A DNA stretch of 64,000 bases from Frankiales bacterium (GCA_016125335.1 WGLY01000006.1:181449-245448), one strand, 5' to 3'. Counted from the first letter of the stretch, positions 30,752 through 39,404 are shown. Numbers and translations are program-made. The notes: generated by a model from the sequence alone, not told the origin.

Positions 30752-31051
30752 GTGGCACGACGGCTCGACCTCGACGAGGTCGCCCGCCAGCTCGGCGACC
30801 TGCCCGGCTGGTCCGGCGACGTCGACGTGCTGCGCCGCAGCTACACCCTGCCCGACTTCCCCACGGCGATCCGGGTGGTCGACGAGGTCGCCGTGGTGGC
30901 CGAGGAGATGAACCACCACCCGGACATCGACGTGCGGTGGCGGCGGCTCGACCTGGCGCTCACCACGCACGACGCCGGCGGTGTCACCCAGCTCGACGTC
31001 GAGCTCGCCCACCGGATCCACGCGATCGCCACGGCGCAGGGCGGTGCGTGA
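30752..31051 (+). CDS. 4a-hydroxytetrahydrobiopterin dehydratase (PCD/DCoH family)
   Basis: 99 aa, the full family length. Dehydrates pterin-4a-carbinolamine, regenerating the tetrahydropterin cofactor of aromatic amino acid hydroxylases. The catalytic signature EEMNHHPDID contains the diagnostic E-x-x-x-H-H/N-P pattern, followed by RWRRLDLALTTHDAGGVTQLDVELAHRI. The GTG at 30752 is preferred over the upstream ATG at 30722 because the family begins near this point. The stop overlaps the next ATG by one base. No aromatic hydroxylase is seen nearby; in bacteria such proteins may have other roles. Confidence 0.87.
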   Translation: MARRLDLDEVARQLGDLPGWSGDVDVLRRSYTLPDFPTAIRVVDEVAVVAEEMNHHPDIDVRWRRLDLALTTHDAGGVTQLDVELAHRIHAIATAQGGA

Positions 31052-31380
31052 TGAGCATGCTCGCGGCGATGACCCTTCCGGGGCTGGTCGTGCTGCTCGT
31101 CGTCGCCGCGGCCGTCGAGGCCGCGGTGTCGCGGCACCGGCGCCGGCGCGGGTCCGCGACCCAGGCGTCCACCGTGGCGGCGATCGGCTTCGACGCCCTC
31201 GGGCTCGTCCTCGCCCCGGGCACGCGGCACAAGCGGGAGCACGACGAGTTCGTCGAGCTCGACCGCGAGGAACCCGGCGACGCCGCGCCGCCGCGCAGCC
31301 GGGTCGACCTCGACTCCGGCGTCGCGCGCATCGTCGTGCCGCGCGACGTCCCGGCCGGCGGGCCGATCGCCGGGCGCTGA
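31051..31380 (+). CDS. DUF6191-type small membrane protein
   Basis: 109 aa. One N-terminal TM helix (LPGLVVLLVVAAAVEAAV) is followed by a basic stretch RHRRRRG and a cytoplasmic region with TVAAIGFDALGLVLAPGTRHKREHDEFVELDREEPGD, the conserved part of DUF6191 actinobacterial proteins. TGATG overlap with the pterin dehydratase gene indicates co-translation. No function is known. Confidence 0.7.
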   Translation: MSMLAAMTLPGLVVLLVVAAAVEAAVSRHRRRRGSATQASTVAAIGFDALGLVLAPGTRHKREHDEFVELDREEPGDAAPPRSRVDLDSGVARIVVPRDVPAGGPIAGR

Positions 31381-31450
31381 CGCCGCCTCGCCACTACGGT
31401 CCCCGTGTCGGCACCGTGCCGGACGGGGATTGGACGAGGAAGGGTGACCC

Positions 31451-32827
31451 ATGGACGACGCCGTGCGCCGGCACAAGTACGTGCTCGACGAGGACGAGAT
31501 GCCCACGCGCTGGTACAACCTCGTCCCGGACCTGCCGAGCCCGCCGCCGCCCGCGCTGCACCCGGGCACGCTCGAGCCGGCCGGCCCGGACGACTTCGCG
31601 CCGCTGTTCCCGATGGACCTGATCCTCCAGGAGGTCTCGCAGGACCGGTACGTCGAGATCCCCGGCGGCGTCCTCGACGTCTACCGCCAGTGGAGGCCCT
31701 CGCCGCTCTTCCGCGCCCACCGGCTCGAGGAGGCGCTCGGGACGCCGGCGCGCATCTACTACAAGTACGAGGGCGGTTCGCCGGCCGGCTCGCACAAGCC
31801 GAACACCGCCGTGCCGCAGGCCTACTACAACAAGAAGGCGGGCGTCCGGAAGCTCACCACCGAGACCGGAGCCGGCCAGTGGGGCACGGCGCTGGCCCTG
31901 GCCTGCGCGCTGTACGGCCTCGAGTGCGAGGTGTGGCAGGTGGGGTCGTCGTACGACTCCAAGCCCTACCGGCGGCTCATGATCGAGGCCTTCGGCGGCA
32001 CCGTGCACCGCTCGCCCTCCGACCTCACCGAGGCCGGGCGGCGGCTCGGGGCCGACCCCGCCAACCGGAGCGGCTCGCTCGGCATCGCGATCTCCGAGGC
32101 GGTCGAGGTCGCGGCGTCGGACCCCACGGTGCGCTACTCGCTGGGCAGCGTGCTCAACCACGTGCTCATGCACCAGACGATCATCGGCGAGGAGGCGCTG
32201 CTCCAGCTGGCGAAGGCCGGCGACACCCCCACGCACATCGTCGGCTGCACGGGCGGCGGCTCGAACTTCGGCGGTCTGTCGTTCCCGTTCCTGCGCGAGA
32301 AGCTCGCCGGCCGGATGTCACCGCGGATCATCGCGGCGGAGCCGGCGTCGTGCCCGTCGCTCACGCACGGCGTGTACGCCTACGACTTCGGCGACACGGC
32401 GGGCATGACGCCGCTGATGAAGATGCACACGCTCGGCCACGACTTCATCCCCGACCCGATCCACGCGGGCGGCCTGCGCTACCACGGCATGGCGCCGCTG
32501 ATCTCCCACGTGTACGAGCTCGGGCTCATGGAGGCGCGAGCGGTGCCGCAGACCGAGTGCTTCGCCGCCGCGGTGCAGTTCGCCCGCACCGAGGGCATCG
32601 TCCCGGCGCCGGAGCCGACGCACGCGCTCGCGCTCGCGGTGCAGGAGGCGATGAAGGCCAAGGAGACGGGCGAGGAGACGGTGATCCTCACGGCGCTGTG
32701 CGGCCACGGGCACTTCGACCTCGCGGCCTACGACGACTACCTCAACGGCCGGATGGTCGACGAGGAGGTCAGCCCGGAGCGGTTCGCTGCGGGGCTCGCG
32801 ACGATCCCGCCGGTGCCGGTCGCCTGA
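31451..32827 (+). CDS. TrpB-like (TrpB2) PLP-dependent beta subunit
   Basis: 458 aa, longer than standard TrpB (~400) as expected for the TrpB2 group. The N terminus is MPTRWYNLVPDLPSP. The PLP-lysine lies in GSPAGSHKPNTAVPQAYY. ETGAGQWGTALA and the phosphate-binding GCTGGGSNFGG are present, and the C-terminal end has the ALCGHGHFDLAAY segment characteristic of TrpB2. TrpB2 makes tryptophan from indole and serine without needing TrpA; a role in indole salvage is generally proposed. No trpA or other trp gene is nearby. ATG with GGAAGGG upstream. Confidence 0.9.
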   Translation: MDDAVRRHKYVLDEDEMPTRWYNLVPDLPSPPPPALHPGTLEPAGPDDFAPLFPMDLILQEVSQDRYVEIPGGVLDVYRQWRPSPLFRAHRLEEALGTPARIYYKYEGGSPAGSHKPNTAVPQAYYNKKAGVRKLTTETGAGQWGTALALACALYGLECEVWQVGSSYDSKPYRRLMIEAFGGTVHRSPSDLTEAGRRLGADPANRSGSLGIAISEAVEVAASDPTVRYSLGSVLNHVLMHQTIIGEEALLQLAKAGDTPTHIVGCTGGGSNFGGLSFPFLREKLAGRMSPRIIAAEPASCPSLTHGVYAYDFGDTAGMTPLMKMHTLGHDFIPDPIHAGGLRYHGMAPLISHVYELGLMEARAVPQTECFAAAVQFARTEGIVPAPEPTHALALAVQEAMKAKETGEETVILTALCGHGHFDLAAYDDYLNGRMVDEEVSPERFAAGLATIPPVPVA

Positions 32828-32830
32828 GCC

Positions 32831-33052
32831 GTGGCCGGCCGCGTCCCCCCCGTCGTCATCGCGACCCTCGCGGTGCCGGTCGAGGACGCCGCGGCCGTCG
32901 TGGCGCGCGTGCCCGGGGCGCGGCTCGTCCGCGAGCTGCCCCCGGGCCGCGTCGTCGTCGTCCTGCACGACGCGTCCGACGCCGGCCTCCTGGCCGCGCA
33001 GCCCGAGGTCGTGTCCGTGGTGCCCGACCGCCTCGAGCACCCGACGGGCTGA
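32831..33052 (+). CDS. Small I9-inhibitor-like protein next to a subtilase
   Basis: 73 aa, beginning at GTG 3 bp after the trpB2 stop. It is a compact alternating hydrophobic sequence (VVIATLAVPVEDAAAVVARVPGARLV then LPPGRVVVVLHDASDAGLLAAQPEVVSVVPDRLEHP). The end matches the pattern of the propeptide in the convergent subtilase (KLVSMPGVVAVQKDSLRHP), that is, helix, PxVVxV and the DxLxHP strand of the inhibitor I9 fold. It may be a free-standing subtilisin-propeptide-like inhibitor or chaperone. There is no signal peptide, so a direct partnership with the secreted protease is uncertain. Confidence 0.55.
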   Translation: MAGRVPPVVIATLAVPVEDAAAVVARVPGARLVRELPPGRVVVVLHDASDAGLLAAQPEVVSVVPDRLEHPTG

Positions 33053-33062
33053 GAGCGCACGC

Positions 33063-33102
33063 AGGAGGGCCCGCCCACGCATCCGCGTGGACGGGCCCTC
33101 CT
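33063..33102. terminator. Strong bidirectional terminator hairpin
   Basis: 18-base arms (33063-33080 and 33085-33102) pair at 17 of 18 positions around a 4-nt loop (atcc), with a single C-A mismatch at 33074/33091. It lies between the convergent trpB2-small-gene unit and the subtilase. Confidence 0.85.
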
Positions 33103-33114
33103 GGTGTCGTGGTC

Positions 33115-36100
33115 CTACCGGACCCGGATGTCGCTGGACACGATGGTCGTGCCCGAGACGTTGGGCGAGTTCATCCAGCTGGTGATCCGCCCGGTGCCGC
33201 GGCCCTGGCCGCGCACCGTCACCGTGTAGGTCTGCGACCCGCCCGGCGTCGGCGGCGTGCTGGTGACCCCGAGGTCGCTGCCGTCCGGGAGCGAGGCGTA
33301 GCCCACGCCCGCGCCCTCGGAGTTCTCGGCACCGACCGCCCACGCCTGGCCGTTCGGGTCGGCCTGCGCGCCGGAGTACGTGAACGACACGTCCTGCGTG
33401 CCGTTGACGCCGATCCACACCTGGAAGGTCCGCGTGTCGGTGGTGCCCCACACGTTGACGTCCCACTGGATCGCGATCCAGCTGTCCACCCCGTCGGTCA
33501 GGACGGTGGCCCTGATGCCGTCGGAGTGCGTGCCGTCGAGGTCGGTCCAGAACGGCGCCATCACGTTGTTCGGCGTCGCCGGGTCGCCGATCACGACGTT
33601 GCTGCAGCAGTCGTTGTCGGTGGAGGTGCCGCCGCCGGCCACGAGGTAGCCGTTGGAGTCCACACCGACACTGGTGTAGGTCCGGCCGTTGAAGACGAAC
33701 TCGGGCACGTCGTAGTTGACGATGTCCTCGTCGCCGATGGCGTCCGGCGTCGCCCCGAACAGCTGCAGGGGCAGGAAGCCCGCCGGACTCGAGCCCGCTG
33801 CGGTGGTGGGCACGCCGGGGTGCGACCCGCCGAGGGTGACGGTCGGCGCGGTCACGGTGTCACCGTGGCGCGTCGCACCCGAGACGGACACGATCCGCAG
33901 CTTGTTGCTGACCCGCGACGCCGTGGAGACCACCGCGTCGGACGGCGAGTTGTTCGTCGTCGTGATCGTGCAGGTGGCGGTGGCGTGGTGCACCAGGGTG
34001 TCCGCGTCGCAGGTGCTCGTCAGGTTGACGTCGGCCTGCTGCGGGACGAACGCGACCGGCAGGTGCAGCTGCGGCAGGCCGGACCGGCCCTTGGGGCTGA
34101 GCCGGACCTCGCCGAAGTACTGCGCGGTCGGGGCGGTCGACGAGATGGTGATCCGCAGCGTGACCGAGCGGCCGGGACGCACCTCGAACTCGCGCGGCCA
34201 CACCGAGATGGAACTGTCCTTCGGCGCGGTCGTGGAGACGCGGTACTCCTGCGTGCGGTTGGTGACGTTGACCGCGGTGCGGTACGTCGTCACCGTGCCC
34301 GGCATGACGGGTGCGTCGATCGACGGGAGGTTCAGGTCGATCGCGTGCACCTTGTCGGCGCCGAGCACCGCCATGTTGGCGGCCGTCTCGTCGAAGGTGA
34401 GCCCGGGGTTGTCGGCCTGCGTGAGGTCGACGCGCCCGCTGCCGTCGTCGAACGGGTCGGTCGGCGTGGTGCCGTCCTCCTTGACGACGCTGGTCTTCGC
34501 CGTCGTCATGAGGGCCGACTTGATCTGCCCCGGCGTCCACGAGGGGTGCAGGGCCTTCTCGAGGATGGCCGAGCCCGCGATGTGCGGCGAGGACATCGAG
34601 GTGCCCGCGATGGCCTGGTAGTACTGGCCGGCCGGGCCGCTCGTGGTGGAGTCCGGCGTGGGCGTCTGGCCCGCGAGGATCTGGACGCCGGGCGCCGTGA
34701 TGTCCGGCTTGATGCCCAGCCCGCCCGGGCCGCGCGAGGAGAACGAGGCCATGACGTCGCCCTGGCCGTCCTTCTTGACGCCCGGGGTGAAGGCCGCGGT
34801 CACGTCGCTGTGCGACCCGAGCCACGCCATCATCGCGGTGCCGTCGGCCACGTGCACCGCCGGCAGCCAGTGGTTGTCGGTCTCGACGTCGGCGAGCGTG
34901 GGGTTGTAGAGGATCATCCCCACGGCGCCGCCCTGCAGGACGTTGTAGCCCTTGTCGACGCGGGCGTTCGACCCCCGCTTGCAGACCACGATCTTCCCGG
35001 CGTAGAGATCGGGCGCCGGGTCGGTCTTCTGGCACAGCGCGTCGTTGTACGGCGCGTCGCCTGCGATCACGACCGGGGTCTGGTCGGCGACGCCGCCCAT
35101 GATCGAGGCGCCCTCGACCTGCAGCGTGTCGGCACCGGACTGGAACGTGATCGTCGAGGAGAACTCACGCGTCTGGGTCGACGCCGCGACCGTGGTGACC
35201 CACGGCGACACGTGGTCGGTCGTGCCCGCCCCGGGCCCGCTGTTGCCCGCGGACGCCGCGACGAACACGCCGGCGGCGTAGGCGTCGAGGAACGCGAGCT
35301 CGACCGGGTCGGTGTACGGGTTGGACCCGCCGGAGATCGAGAAGTTGATGACGTTGACGCCGTCGAGGATCGCCTGCTGGACGGCAGCCGCGGAGTCCGA
35401 GCTGAAGCAGCCGTCCTTGCCGCAGACCTTGTAGACCGAGATCCAGGCGCCCGGCGCGACACCGCGGATGGGACCGCGCTCCACGCCGAAGACCTTGGCC
35501 GAGGCGACGACGTCGCCGGCGGCGGTGGACGCGGTGTGCGTGCCGTGGCCGTCGGAGTCGCGCGCGGTGTCGCCGTAGACCTCGCCGCCGACCACCGCGT
35601 TGTAGGTGGACAGGAAGCCCGCGCCGCCGATCAGCTTGTTGTTGCACGTGAACGGCTGGTTGGTCAGCGGGTCCGGGCCGAAGTCGCAGGTGCGCGGCGT
35701 GCCGTCGGCCTTCGCCGGCGGCGCGGAGAGGTTGCCGTTGTCGGCGAACGACGGGTGCTCCGGCCAGACGCCCGAGTCGAGCGAGCCGAAGATGACGCCC
35801 TTGCCGGCGTTGGGCGCGCCGCCGAGCGCGCTGTCGAGCGAGTCGGCACCGATGAACTGCGTGCTCGCGTCGGTGAGCGGGTGGCGCAGGCTGTCCTTCT
35901 GCACGGCGACGACGCCGGGCATCGAGACGAGCTTGTCGATCTGGTTGGCCGGCACCACTGCCGCGAGACCGCCGTAGACCAGCTTCAGCGAACGCCCGAG
36001 CTTCGCCGAGGGCACCGCGGACTTCAGGTCGGTGCGGAAGTGCTTCTCGCGACCGCCGATGTAGGCCTCGTAGGCCCGCTCCGTCGACGAGCCGCGCAGC

Positions 36101-36417
36101 GAGCGGCCGGTGACGGACGGGCTGGTGGCGGCGAGTCCGTTGATGCCGCCGTCGTAGGTGGCGACGGAGTCGTAGTCGAGCTTGATCATCACCGGCACGG
36201 GCGTGGAGTCCTTGCGCCCGAGCAGGGACCGGTCGGTCTGCGCCAGGCGGCTGGTGTCCGCCTTGTCCGCGCTGACGGTCGAGGTCGGGGTCAGCTTCTC
36301 CTTGAGCGTCAGCGAGTGACCGTCGTCAGCCGCTGCCCCGCTGGCGGCGGTGACCGCGCAGAGCGGGGCGATCAGGAGAGCGGCTGCACCTGCGCGCAGC
36401 CATGTTCTGGGCCTCAT
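33115..36417 (-). CDS. Secreted S8 (subtilisin-like) serine peptidase with I9 propeptide and PA domain
   Basis: 1100 aa. Signal peptide ~1-30 (LRAGAAALLIAPLCAVTAASGAAA). Inhibitor I9 propeptide ~75-180, ending DSLRHPLTDAST. The S8 domain has Asp214 in FGSLDSGVWPEHPSF, His291 in DSDGHGTHTAS, oxyanion Asn in AASAGNSGPG and Ser607 in GTSMSSPHIAG. A PA domain (~445-545, KIVVCKRGSNARVDKGYN) is inserted before the Ser. Fibronectin-type and other beta domains fill the last ~450 residues, with no LPXTG or TM anchor, so it is likely released. The layout is like plant cucumisin-type and actinobacterial subtilases. ATG at 36417 has GGAGG about 12 bases upstream. Confidence 0.93.
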   Translation of the reverse strand: MRPRTWLRAGAAALLIAPLCAVTAASGAAADDGHSLTLKEKLTPTSTVSADKADTSRLAQTDRSLLGRKDSTPVPVMIKLDYDSVATYDGGINGLAATSPSVTGRSLRGSSTERAYEAYIGGREKHFRTDLKSAVPSAKLGRSLKLVYGGLAAVVPANQIDKLVSMPGVVAVQKDSLRHPLTDASTQFIGADSLDSALGGAPNAGKGVIFGSLDSGVWPEHPSFADNGNLSAPPAKADGTPRTCDFGPDPLTNQPFTCNNKLIGGAGFLSTYNAVVGGEVYGDTARDSDGHGTHTASTAAGDVVASAKVFGVERGPIRGVAPGAWISVYKVCGKDGCFSSDSAAAVQQAILDGVNVINFSISGGSNPYTDPVELAFLDAYAAGVFVAASAGNSGPGAGTTDHVSPWVTTVAASTQTREFSSTITFQSGADTLQVEGASIMGGVADQTPVVIAGDAPYNDALCQKTDPAPDLYAGKIVVCKRGSNARVDKGYNVLQGGAVGMILYNPTLADVETDNHWLPAVHVADGTAMMAWLGSHSDVTAAFTPGVKKDGQGDVMASFSSRGPGGLGIKPDITAPGVQILAGQTPTPDSTTSGPAGQYYQAIAGTSMSSPHIAGSAILEKALHPSWTPGQIKSALMTTAKTSVVKEDGTTPTDPFDDGSGRVDLTQADNPGLTFDETAANMAVLGADKVHAIDLNLPSIDAPVMPGTVTTYRTAVNVTNRTQEYRVSTTAPKDSSISVWPREFEVRPGRSVTLRITISSTAPTAQYFGEVRLSPKGRSGLPQLHLPVAFVPQQADVNLTSTCDADTLVHHATATCTITTTNNSPSDAVVSTASRVSNKLRIVSVSGATRHGDTVTAPTVTLGGSHPGVPTTAAGSSPAGFLPLQLFGATPDAIGDEDIVNYDVPEFVFNGRTYTSVGVDSNGYLVAGGGTSTDNDCCSNVVIGDPATPNNVMAPFWTDLDGTHSDGIRATVLTDGVDSWIAIQWDVNVWGTTDTRTFQVWIGVNGTQDVSFTYSGAQADPNGQAWAVGAENSEGAGVGYASLPDGSDLGVTSTPPTPGGSQTYTVTVRGQGRGTGRITSWMNSPNVSGTTIVSSDIRVR

Positions 36418-36763
36418 CGAGAGCCTTTCCTCCGGAGGTGGGGAACGGACCGGCGCATCGTGGCACGGGGGGTCGCGGCATGTGCGGAACTTGCGGCACT
36501 CGACCTCGTCGCCGGACGTCACGGTGCGCGACGTGGGCGGCGCACGTGAGTTCCTGCGGTCACCCCCCGTTGGGACGGCGATCACCTCCGGGTGACTCTG
36601 CGCGCTGTGGGACGCGCGGGACGGCGTAGACCTCGACGCAGCGCATGCATGTGGTCACCGTCCGACACGAACTGACCCGAACGGGTGGAGCGGAACGGCG
36701 CGTGACTGCCGACACCCCCCACCTGGGGGGTGTCGCGTCCGGTGTGCGGAGAGGTCGGGGGCG
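36418..36763. other. 346-bp gene-free region upstream of the subtilase
   Basis: Contains the subtilase ribosome site (ggaggaaagg) and its promoter region, which I could not define, and the terminator of the convergent-side neighbour at 36711-36734. No supported ORF. Confidence 0.5.
36711..36734 (-). terminator. Terminator of the LppU-like gene
   Basis: Perfect 10-bp stem gacacccccc (36711-36720) with ggggggtgtc (36725-36734) and 4-nt loop acct, 29 bp beyond the stop of the gene at 36764-37453. Confidence 0.75.
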
Positions 36764-37453
36764 TCAGGGCGTGCCGGCGCCGGCCGCACCCCGCCGGTCG
36801 AGGCACAGGGAGCTGTCCGGGTGCCCGCTCACGGTGACGCTGCCGATCGCCTCGGACGGGCACGTGGTCCGCTCCGAGCCGGTCGACACGATCGACACCG
36901 CGACGTAGTCGGCGTTGGGATCGGCGCAGTCCACCAGCGACACCGTGGTGCCGTTGTCCGTCCAGCAGGAGCCGACCTTGTCCGTCAGCCCGTGGGGCTG
37001 GTTGTAGCTGCCGATCCACGCCAGCGAGATGCCGATCGCGAGCACGACCACCGCTCCGCCCACCACTCCAGCGATCGCGCGGGCCGGCTGACTCAGCCTG
37101 GTGCCGGAGCGCGACTCGGCGGCCTTCGCCCGCGCGTACGCGCGGCGCCACAGTCCGACCGTGAGGAAGTACCCGCCGAACCAGAAGATGCCGCCACTGT
37201 CGGAGTGCAGGGCGAAGTAGGTGATCGCCGACACCGCCAGGGCCACGGCGACCCCGGCCCAGAACAGGCCCGAGGCCGCCTGGGCGGGCGTGGTGGTCGG
37301 CACGGGGGTCGGCACCCCCATCACCGGCGGCGGGAGAAGGGGCGGGGCGCCCGCCGAGGTGGGGGAAGGCGGTGGCACCGGCTCCCACGACGTGCCGTTC
37401 CACCGGTAGCCGTTCGCGACGTCGCCGACCTGGTACCCGCGCGGCTCGTCCAT
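36764..37453 (-). CDS. Membrane protein with LppU/septum-formation-like extracytoplasmic domain
   Basis: 229 aa. The N terminus has a short DUF2510-like segment (GYQVGDVANGYRWNGTSWEPVPPP) and a Pro-rich linker. Two or three TM helices follow (LFWAGVAVALAVSAITYFAL; GIFWFGGYFLTVGLW; AGVVGGAVVVLAIGISLAWIG). The external C-terminal ~70 residues contain KVGSCWTDNGTTVSLVDCADPNADYVAVSIV with later Cys residues, the pattern of the LppU/SCO3897 septum-formation-like family. GGGGGAGGAC precedes the ATG. Role unknown. Confidence 0.68.
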   Translation of the reverse strand: MDEPRGYQVGDVANGYRWNGTSWEPVPPPSPTSAGAPPLLPPPVMGVPTPVPTTTPAQAASGLFWAGVAVALAVSAITYFALHSDSGGIFWFGGYFLTVGLWRRAYARAKAAESRSGTRLSQPARAIAGVVGGAVVVLAIGISLAWIGSYNQPHGLTDKVGSCWTDNGTTVSLVDCADPNADYVAVSIVSTGSERTTCPSEAIGSVTVSGHPDSSLCLDRRGAAGAGTP

Positions 37454-37629
37454 GCGTCCTCCCCCGTGATCCGCCTGACGGCCGCGACCGTACCGGCCCT
37501 CGGACGCCCGACGTCCGGGACACGCCCGTATGGCGCAGAGCCTGGAACCCGGCAGCCCGAGCCGTGCTCGGGGTCGCGCCGCATGGCGCGCACCGACTCG
37601 CTTCTGCCACCCGACGGGTGCGCGGAGAC

Positions 37630-38013
37630 CTACCGACGTCCGGAGCGGCGTGCTCGCCAGCGCCCCAGCCGCTCGGCGGCCCCCTCGGCCCCGATCTGAC
37701 CGGACGCGACACCGACCACGAGATCGAAGGCGTCGTCGTCCGGCGCGTCGAGGTCGATCCCGTTGAGCCCGTAGAAGACGACGACCGCCAGCCAGCCCAG
37801 CCGCTCGTTGCCGTCGACGAGAGCGTGGTTGCCGACGAGGGAGTCGAGCAGGACCGCCGCTTTGGAGTCCAGGGTGGGGTAGGCCTCGTGCCCGTAGAGC
37901 GACGTCGTCGGGCGGTGCGCCGCCGAGTCGAGCAGCCCGAGATCGCGCACGGGTCCGACCCCGAGGTCCCCGACCAGGGCCAGCAGGTCCTCGAGGGTCA
38001 GGTAGGTGGTCAC
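37630..38013 (-). CDS. Doc/Fic family death-on-curing type toxin with altered active motif
   Basis: 127 aa, the typical Doc length. Doc toxins of phage P1 type phosphorylate EF-Tu. The Fic/Doc core is NHALVDGNERLGWLAVVVF (His63 to Arg71); the family form is H-x-F/L-x-D-G/A-N-K-R, so the Lys that binds phosphate is Glu70 here. The N-terminal TLEDLLALVGDLGVGPVRDLGLLDSAAHRP and LDSKAAVLLDSLVGNH helices are conserved. Its GTG start overlaps the antitoxin stop by 4 bp. It may still be active, or be a decayed toxin. Confidence 0.82.
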   Translation of the reverse strand: MTTYLTLEDLLALVGDLGVGPVRDLGLLDSAAHRPTTSLYGHEAYPTLDSKAAVLLDSLVGNHALVDGNERLGWLAVVVFYGLNGIDLDAPDDDAFDLVVGVASGQIGAEGAAERLGRWRARRSGRR

Positions 38014-38213
38014 CTGCCGAGCCGCTCCAGCAGCTGGGCGTGGCGCTCACGTGCCGACGCCGACAGCTCGCGCACGTGGTCCTCGTGGACCCGCCGGGCG
38101 GCGGCATCGGTGATCGCGCGGATCGCGGCCTCCTGCTTGCTCACCCATTCGGCTCGGGCCAGCGCCTCCAGGGCGCGGTCCTCCTCGTCGGTCAGCCGCA
38201 ACGTCATCGCCAT
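38010..38213 (-). CDS. Ribbon-helix-helix antitoxin of the Doc module
   Basis: 67 aa. MTLRLTDEEDRALEALARAEWVSKQEAAIRAITDAAARR is a standard RHH DNA-binding fold (beta strand, two helices), followed by a charged helix that would contact the toxin. The start at 38213 (MAMTLRL) is the best candidate; a second ATG two codons on is possible and the longer frame upstream has no matching sequence. It lies directly upstream of and overlaps doc, as expected for a toxin-antitoxin operon, and probably represses its own promoter. Confidence 0.78.
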   Translation of the reverse strand: MAMTLRLTDEEDRALEALARAEWVSKQEAAIRAITDAAARRVHEDHVRELSASARERHAQLLERLGR

Positions 38214-38287
38214 CCCATCGAAGCGGGCCGTCACGGGGTCGCCGTCCTCCAGGGCGCAGCCCTGCCACCCGGGCTCGGTGTCGCAGT

Positions 38288-38698
38288 TCAGCGTTCGGTC
38301 TCCTCCTGCGCTCGCGACACCAGGGTGGCAGCCCATCGGATCGCGTGGCGGGCCCGCTGGGTCGGGATCAGCATGACGCCGTAGTGGGCCTCGTCCTTCA
38401 GGTCGATGAGCCGCTTGAACGTGGCGGACAGCTTCGTCCCGTCCGGCACGGCGCCGGCGAGAAGGTCAGCGGCTGCGCGGTGGTCGTCTCCGCGATGGAT
38501 CTCGCCGAGCCGGGCCGCGCAGATCGCGTCCGATGCGGCGATCCCGGCCAGGACTGCGAGCCCGGCAGCGACGCCAGGCATAGCGGCGCGGTCGTCCCCG
38601 ACTGCGAGCTGCGCCACCTCGAGGTAGGCGGCTGCTGACTGCTGCCGGGTTCGGGCAGCGGCCCGGTCAGCGGGTGCGGTCCGTCGCTTACCGGCCAC
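38288..38698 (-). CDS. HEPN-like partner of the nucleotidyltransferase
   Basis: 136 aa, all-alpha. The pattern AYLEVAQLAVGDDRAAMPGVAAGLAVLAGIAASDAICAARLG followed by FKRLIDLKDEAHYGVMLIPTQRARHAIRWAATLVSRA matches the small HEPN proteins encoded with MNT nucleotidyltransferases. A clean R-x4-6-H RNase motif is not evident, so it may be of the class modified or controlled by the MNT partner rather than a typical ribonuclease. GTG start at 38698 overlaps the MNT gene by 11 bp. Confidence 0.65.
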   Translation of the reverse strand: MAGKRRTAPADRAAARTRQQSAAAYLEVAQLAVGDDRAAMPGVAAGLAVLAGIAASDAICAARLGEIHRGDDHRAAADLLAGAVPDGTKLSATFKRLIDLKDEAHYGVMLIPTQRARHAIRWAATLVSRAQEETER

Positions 38699-39404
38699 GG
38701 CCGGCCCCAGTCAGGCTCGGCGTCGTGGGGCTCACAAGGTCGATGCCGTCGGCCCGGATGTTCGCCAGCAGCGGTTCGAGCGTTGGGTCAGGGCGCTGCC
38801 AGGACCACACGTCGAGGTCGACGATCTGGACCTGGTTCCCGGTCCACGCCTCGACCCTGTCCCGGAGCCGGTCGAGCTGGGTCTGCCACGTACCGGCCGC
38901 GTCGGGCTCGGACGGCCGGTACGCGAGCTGTGCGACCAGGTCGGTGATCTGCTGCATGGTCGACTGTGGCAGTTTCCGGGCTGGGGTCTCGCCAAGGAAC
39001 GGCGGATGCACCACGAGCAGGTCGATGTCGGATGCCTCGTCACCGTCGGCCCGGACAACGGATCCGAACGCGGTCGCGACGAGCGGACGGACCGTCCAGG
39101 TCTGCAGTTCTTCGCGGAGCCGTCGCCACAGCTCGTTGCGCAGGCCCGCGAGAATGACCGCGACGCTGGCCGCGAGGTGTTCGCGGTTGAGTTCGTACAC
39201 CTGGGTCCGGCCGATGATCTGGGCACGGATGATGCCTTGGCTGACGAGCCGGTCCAACGAACGACGGACCCCGATCTCAGAGCCCCGAACTGCGAGCTCG
39301 GCGACCTGCCCCACCGTGAGCGGTTTCCCGACCGCCGCCATGACTGCCAGCACCGGCCCGTCGAGGGTCGAGGTGACGGAGCGTGTCGGATCCGATAGGT
39401 CCAT
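38688..39404 (-). CDS. MNT-type nucleotidyltransferase with N-terminal winged helix
   Basis: 238 aa. Residues ~10-75 look like a winged helix-turn-helix (LTVGQVAELAVRGSEIGVRRSLDRLVSQGIIRAQIIGRTQVYELN). Residues ~105-200 are a minimal nucleotidyltransferase with GSVVRADGDEASDIDLLVV (Gly114-Ser115 and Asp126-x-Asp128). MNT proteins act as antitoxins that AMPylate HEPN toxins; the attached HTH suggests direct autoregulation. A perfect tcggatccga palindrome (39386-39395) lies at the start of the gene and a related half-site (agatccga) at 39427-39434, candidate operators. It is the first gene of the MNT-HEPN pair. Confidence 0.78.
   Translation of the reverse strand: MDLSDPTRSVTSTLDGPVLAVMAAVGKPLTVGQVAELAVRGSEIGVRRSLDRLVSQGIIRAQIIGRTQVYELNREHLAASVAVILAGLRNELWRRLREELQTWTVRPLVATAFGSVVRADGDEASDIDLLVVHPPFLGETPARKLPQSTMQQITDLVAQLAYRPSEPDAAGTWQTQLDRLRDRVEAWTGNQVQIVDLDVWSWQRPDPTLEPLLANIRADGIDLVSPTTPSLTGAGRGR

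Noticed and set aside
31405..36549. 1,714-codon plus-strand frame over trpB2 and the subtilase
   Set aside because: Both TrpB2 and the S8 peptidase have full catalytic motifs in other frames, and this frame is a low-complexity shadow.
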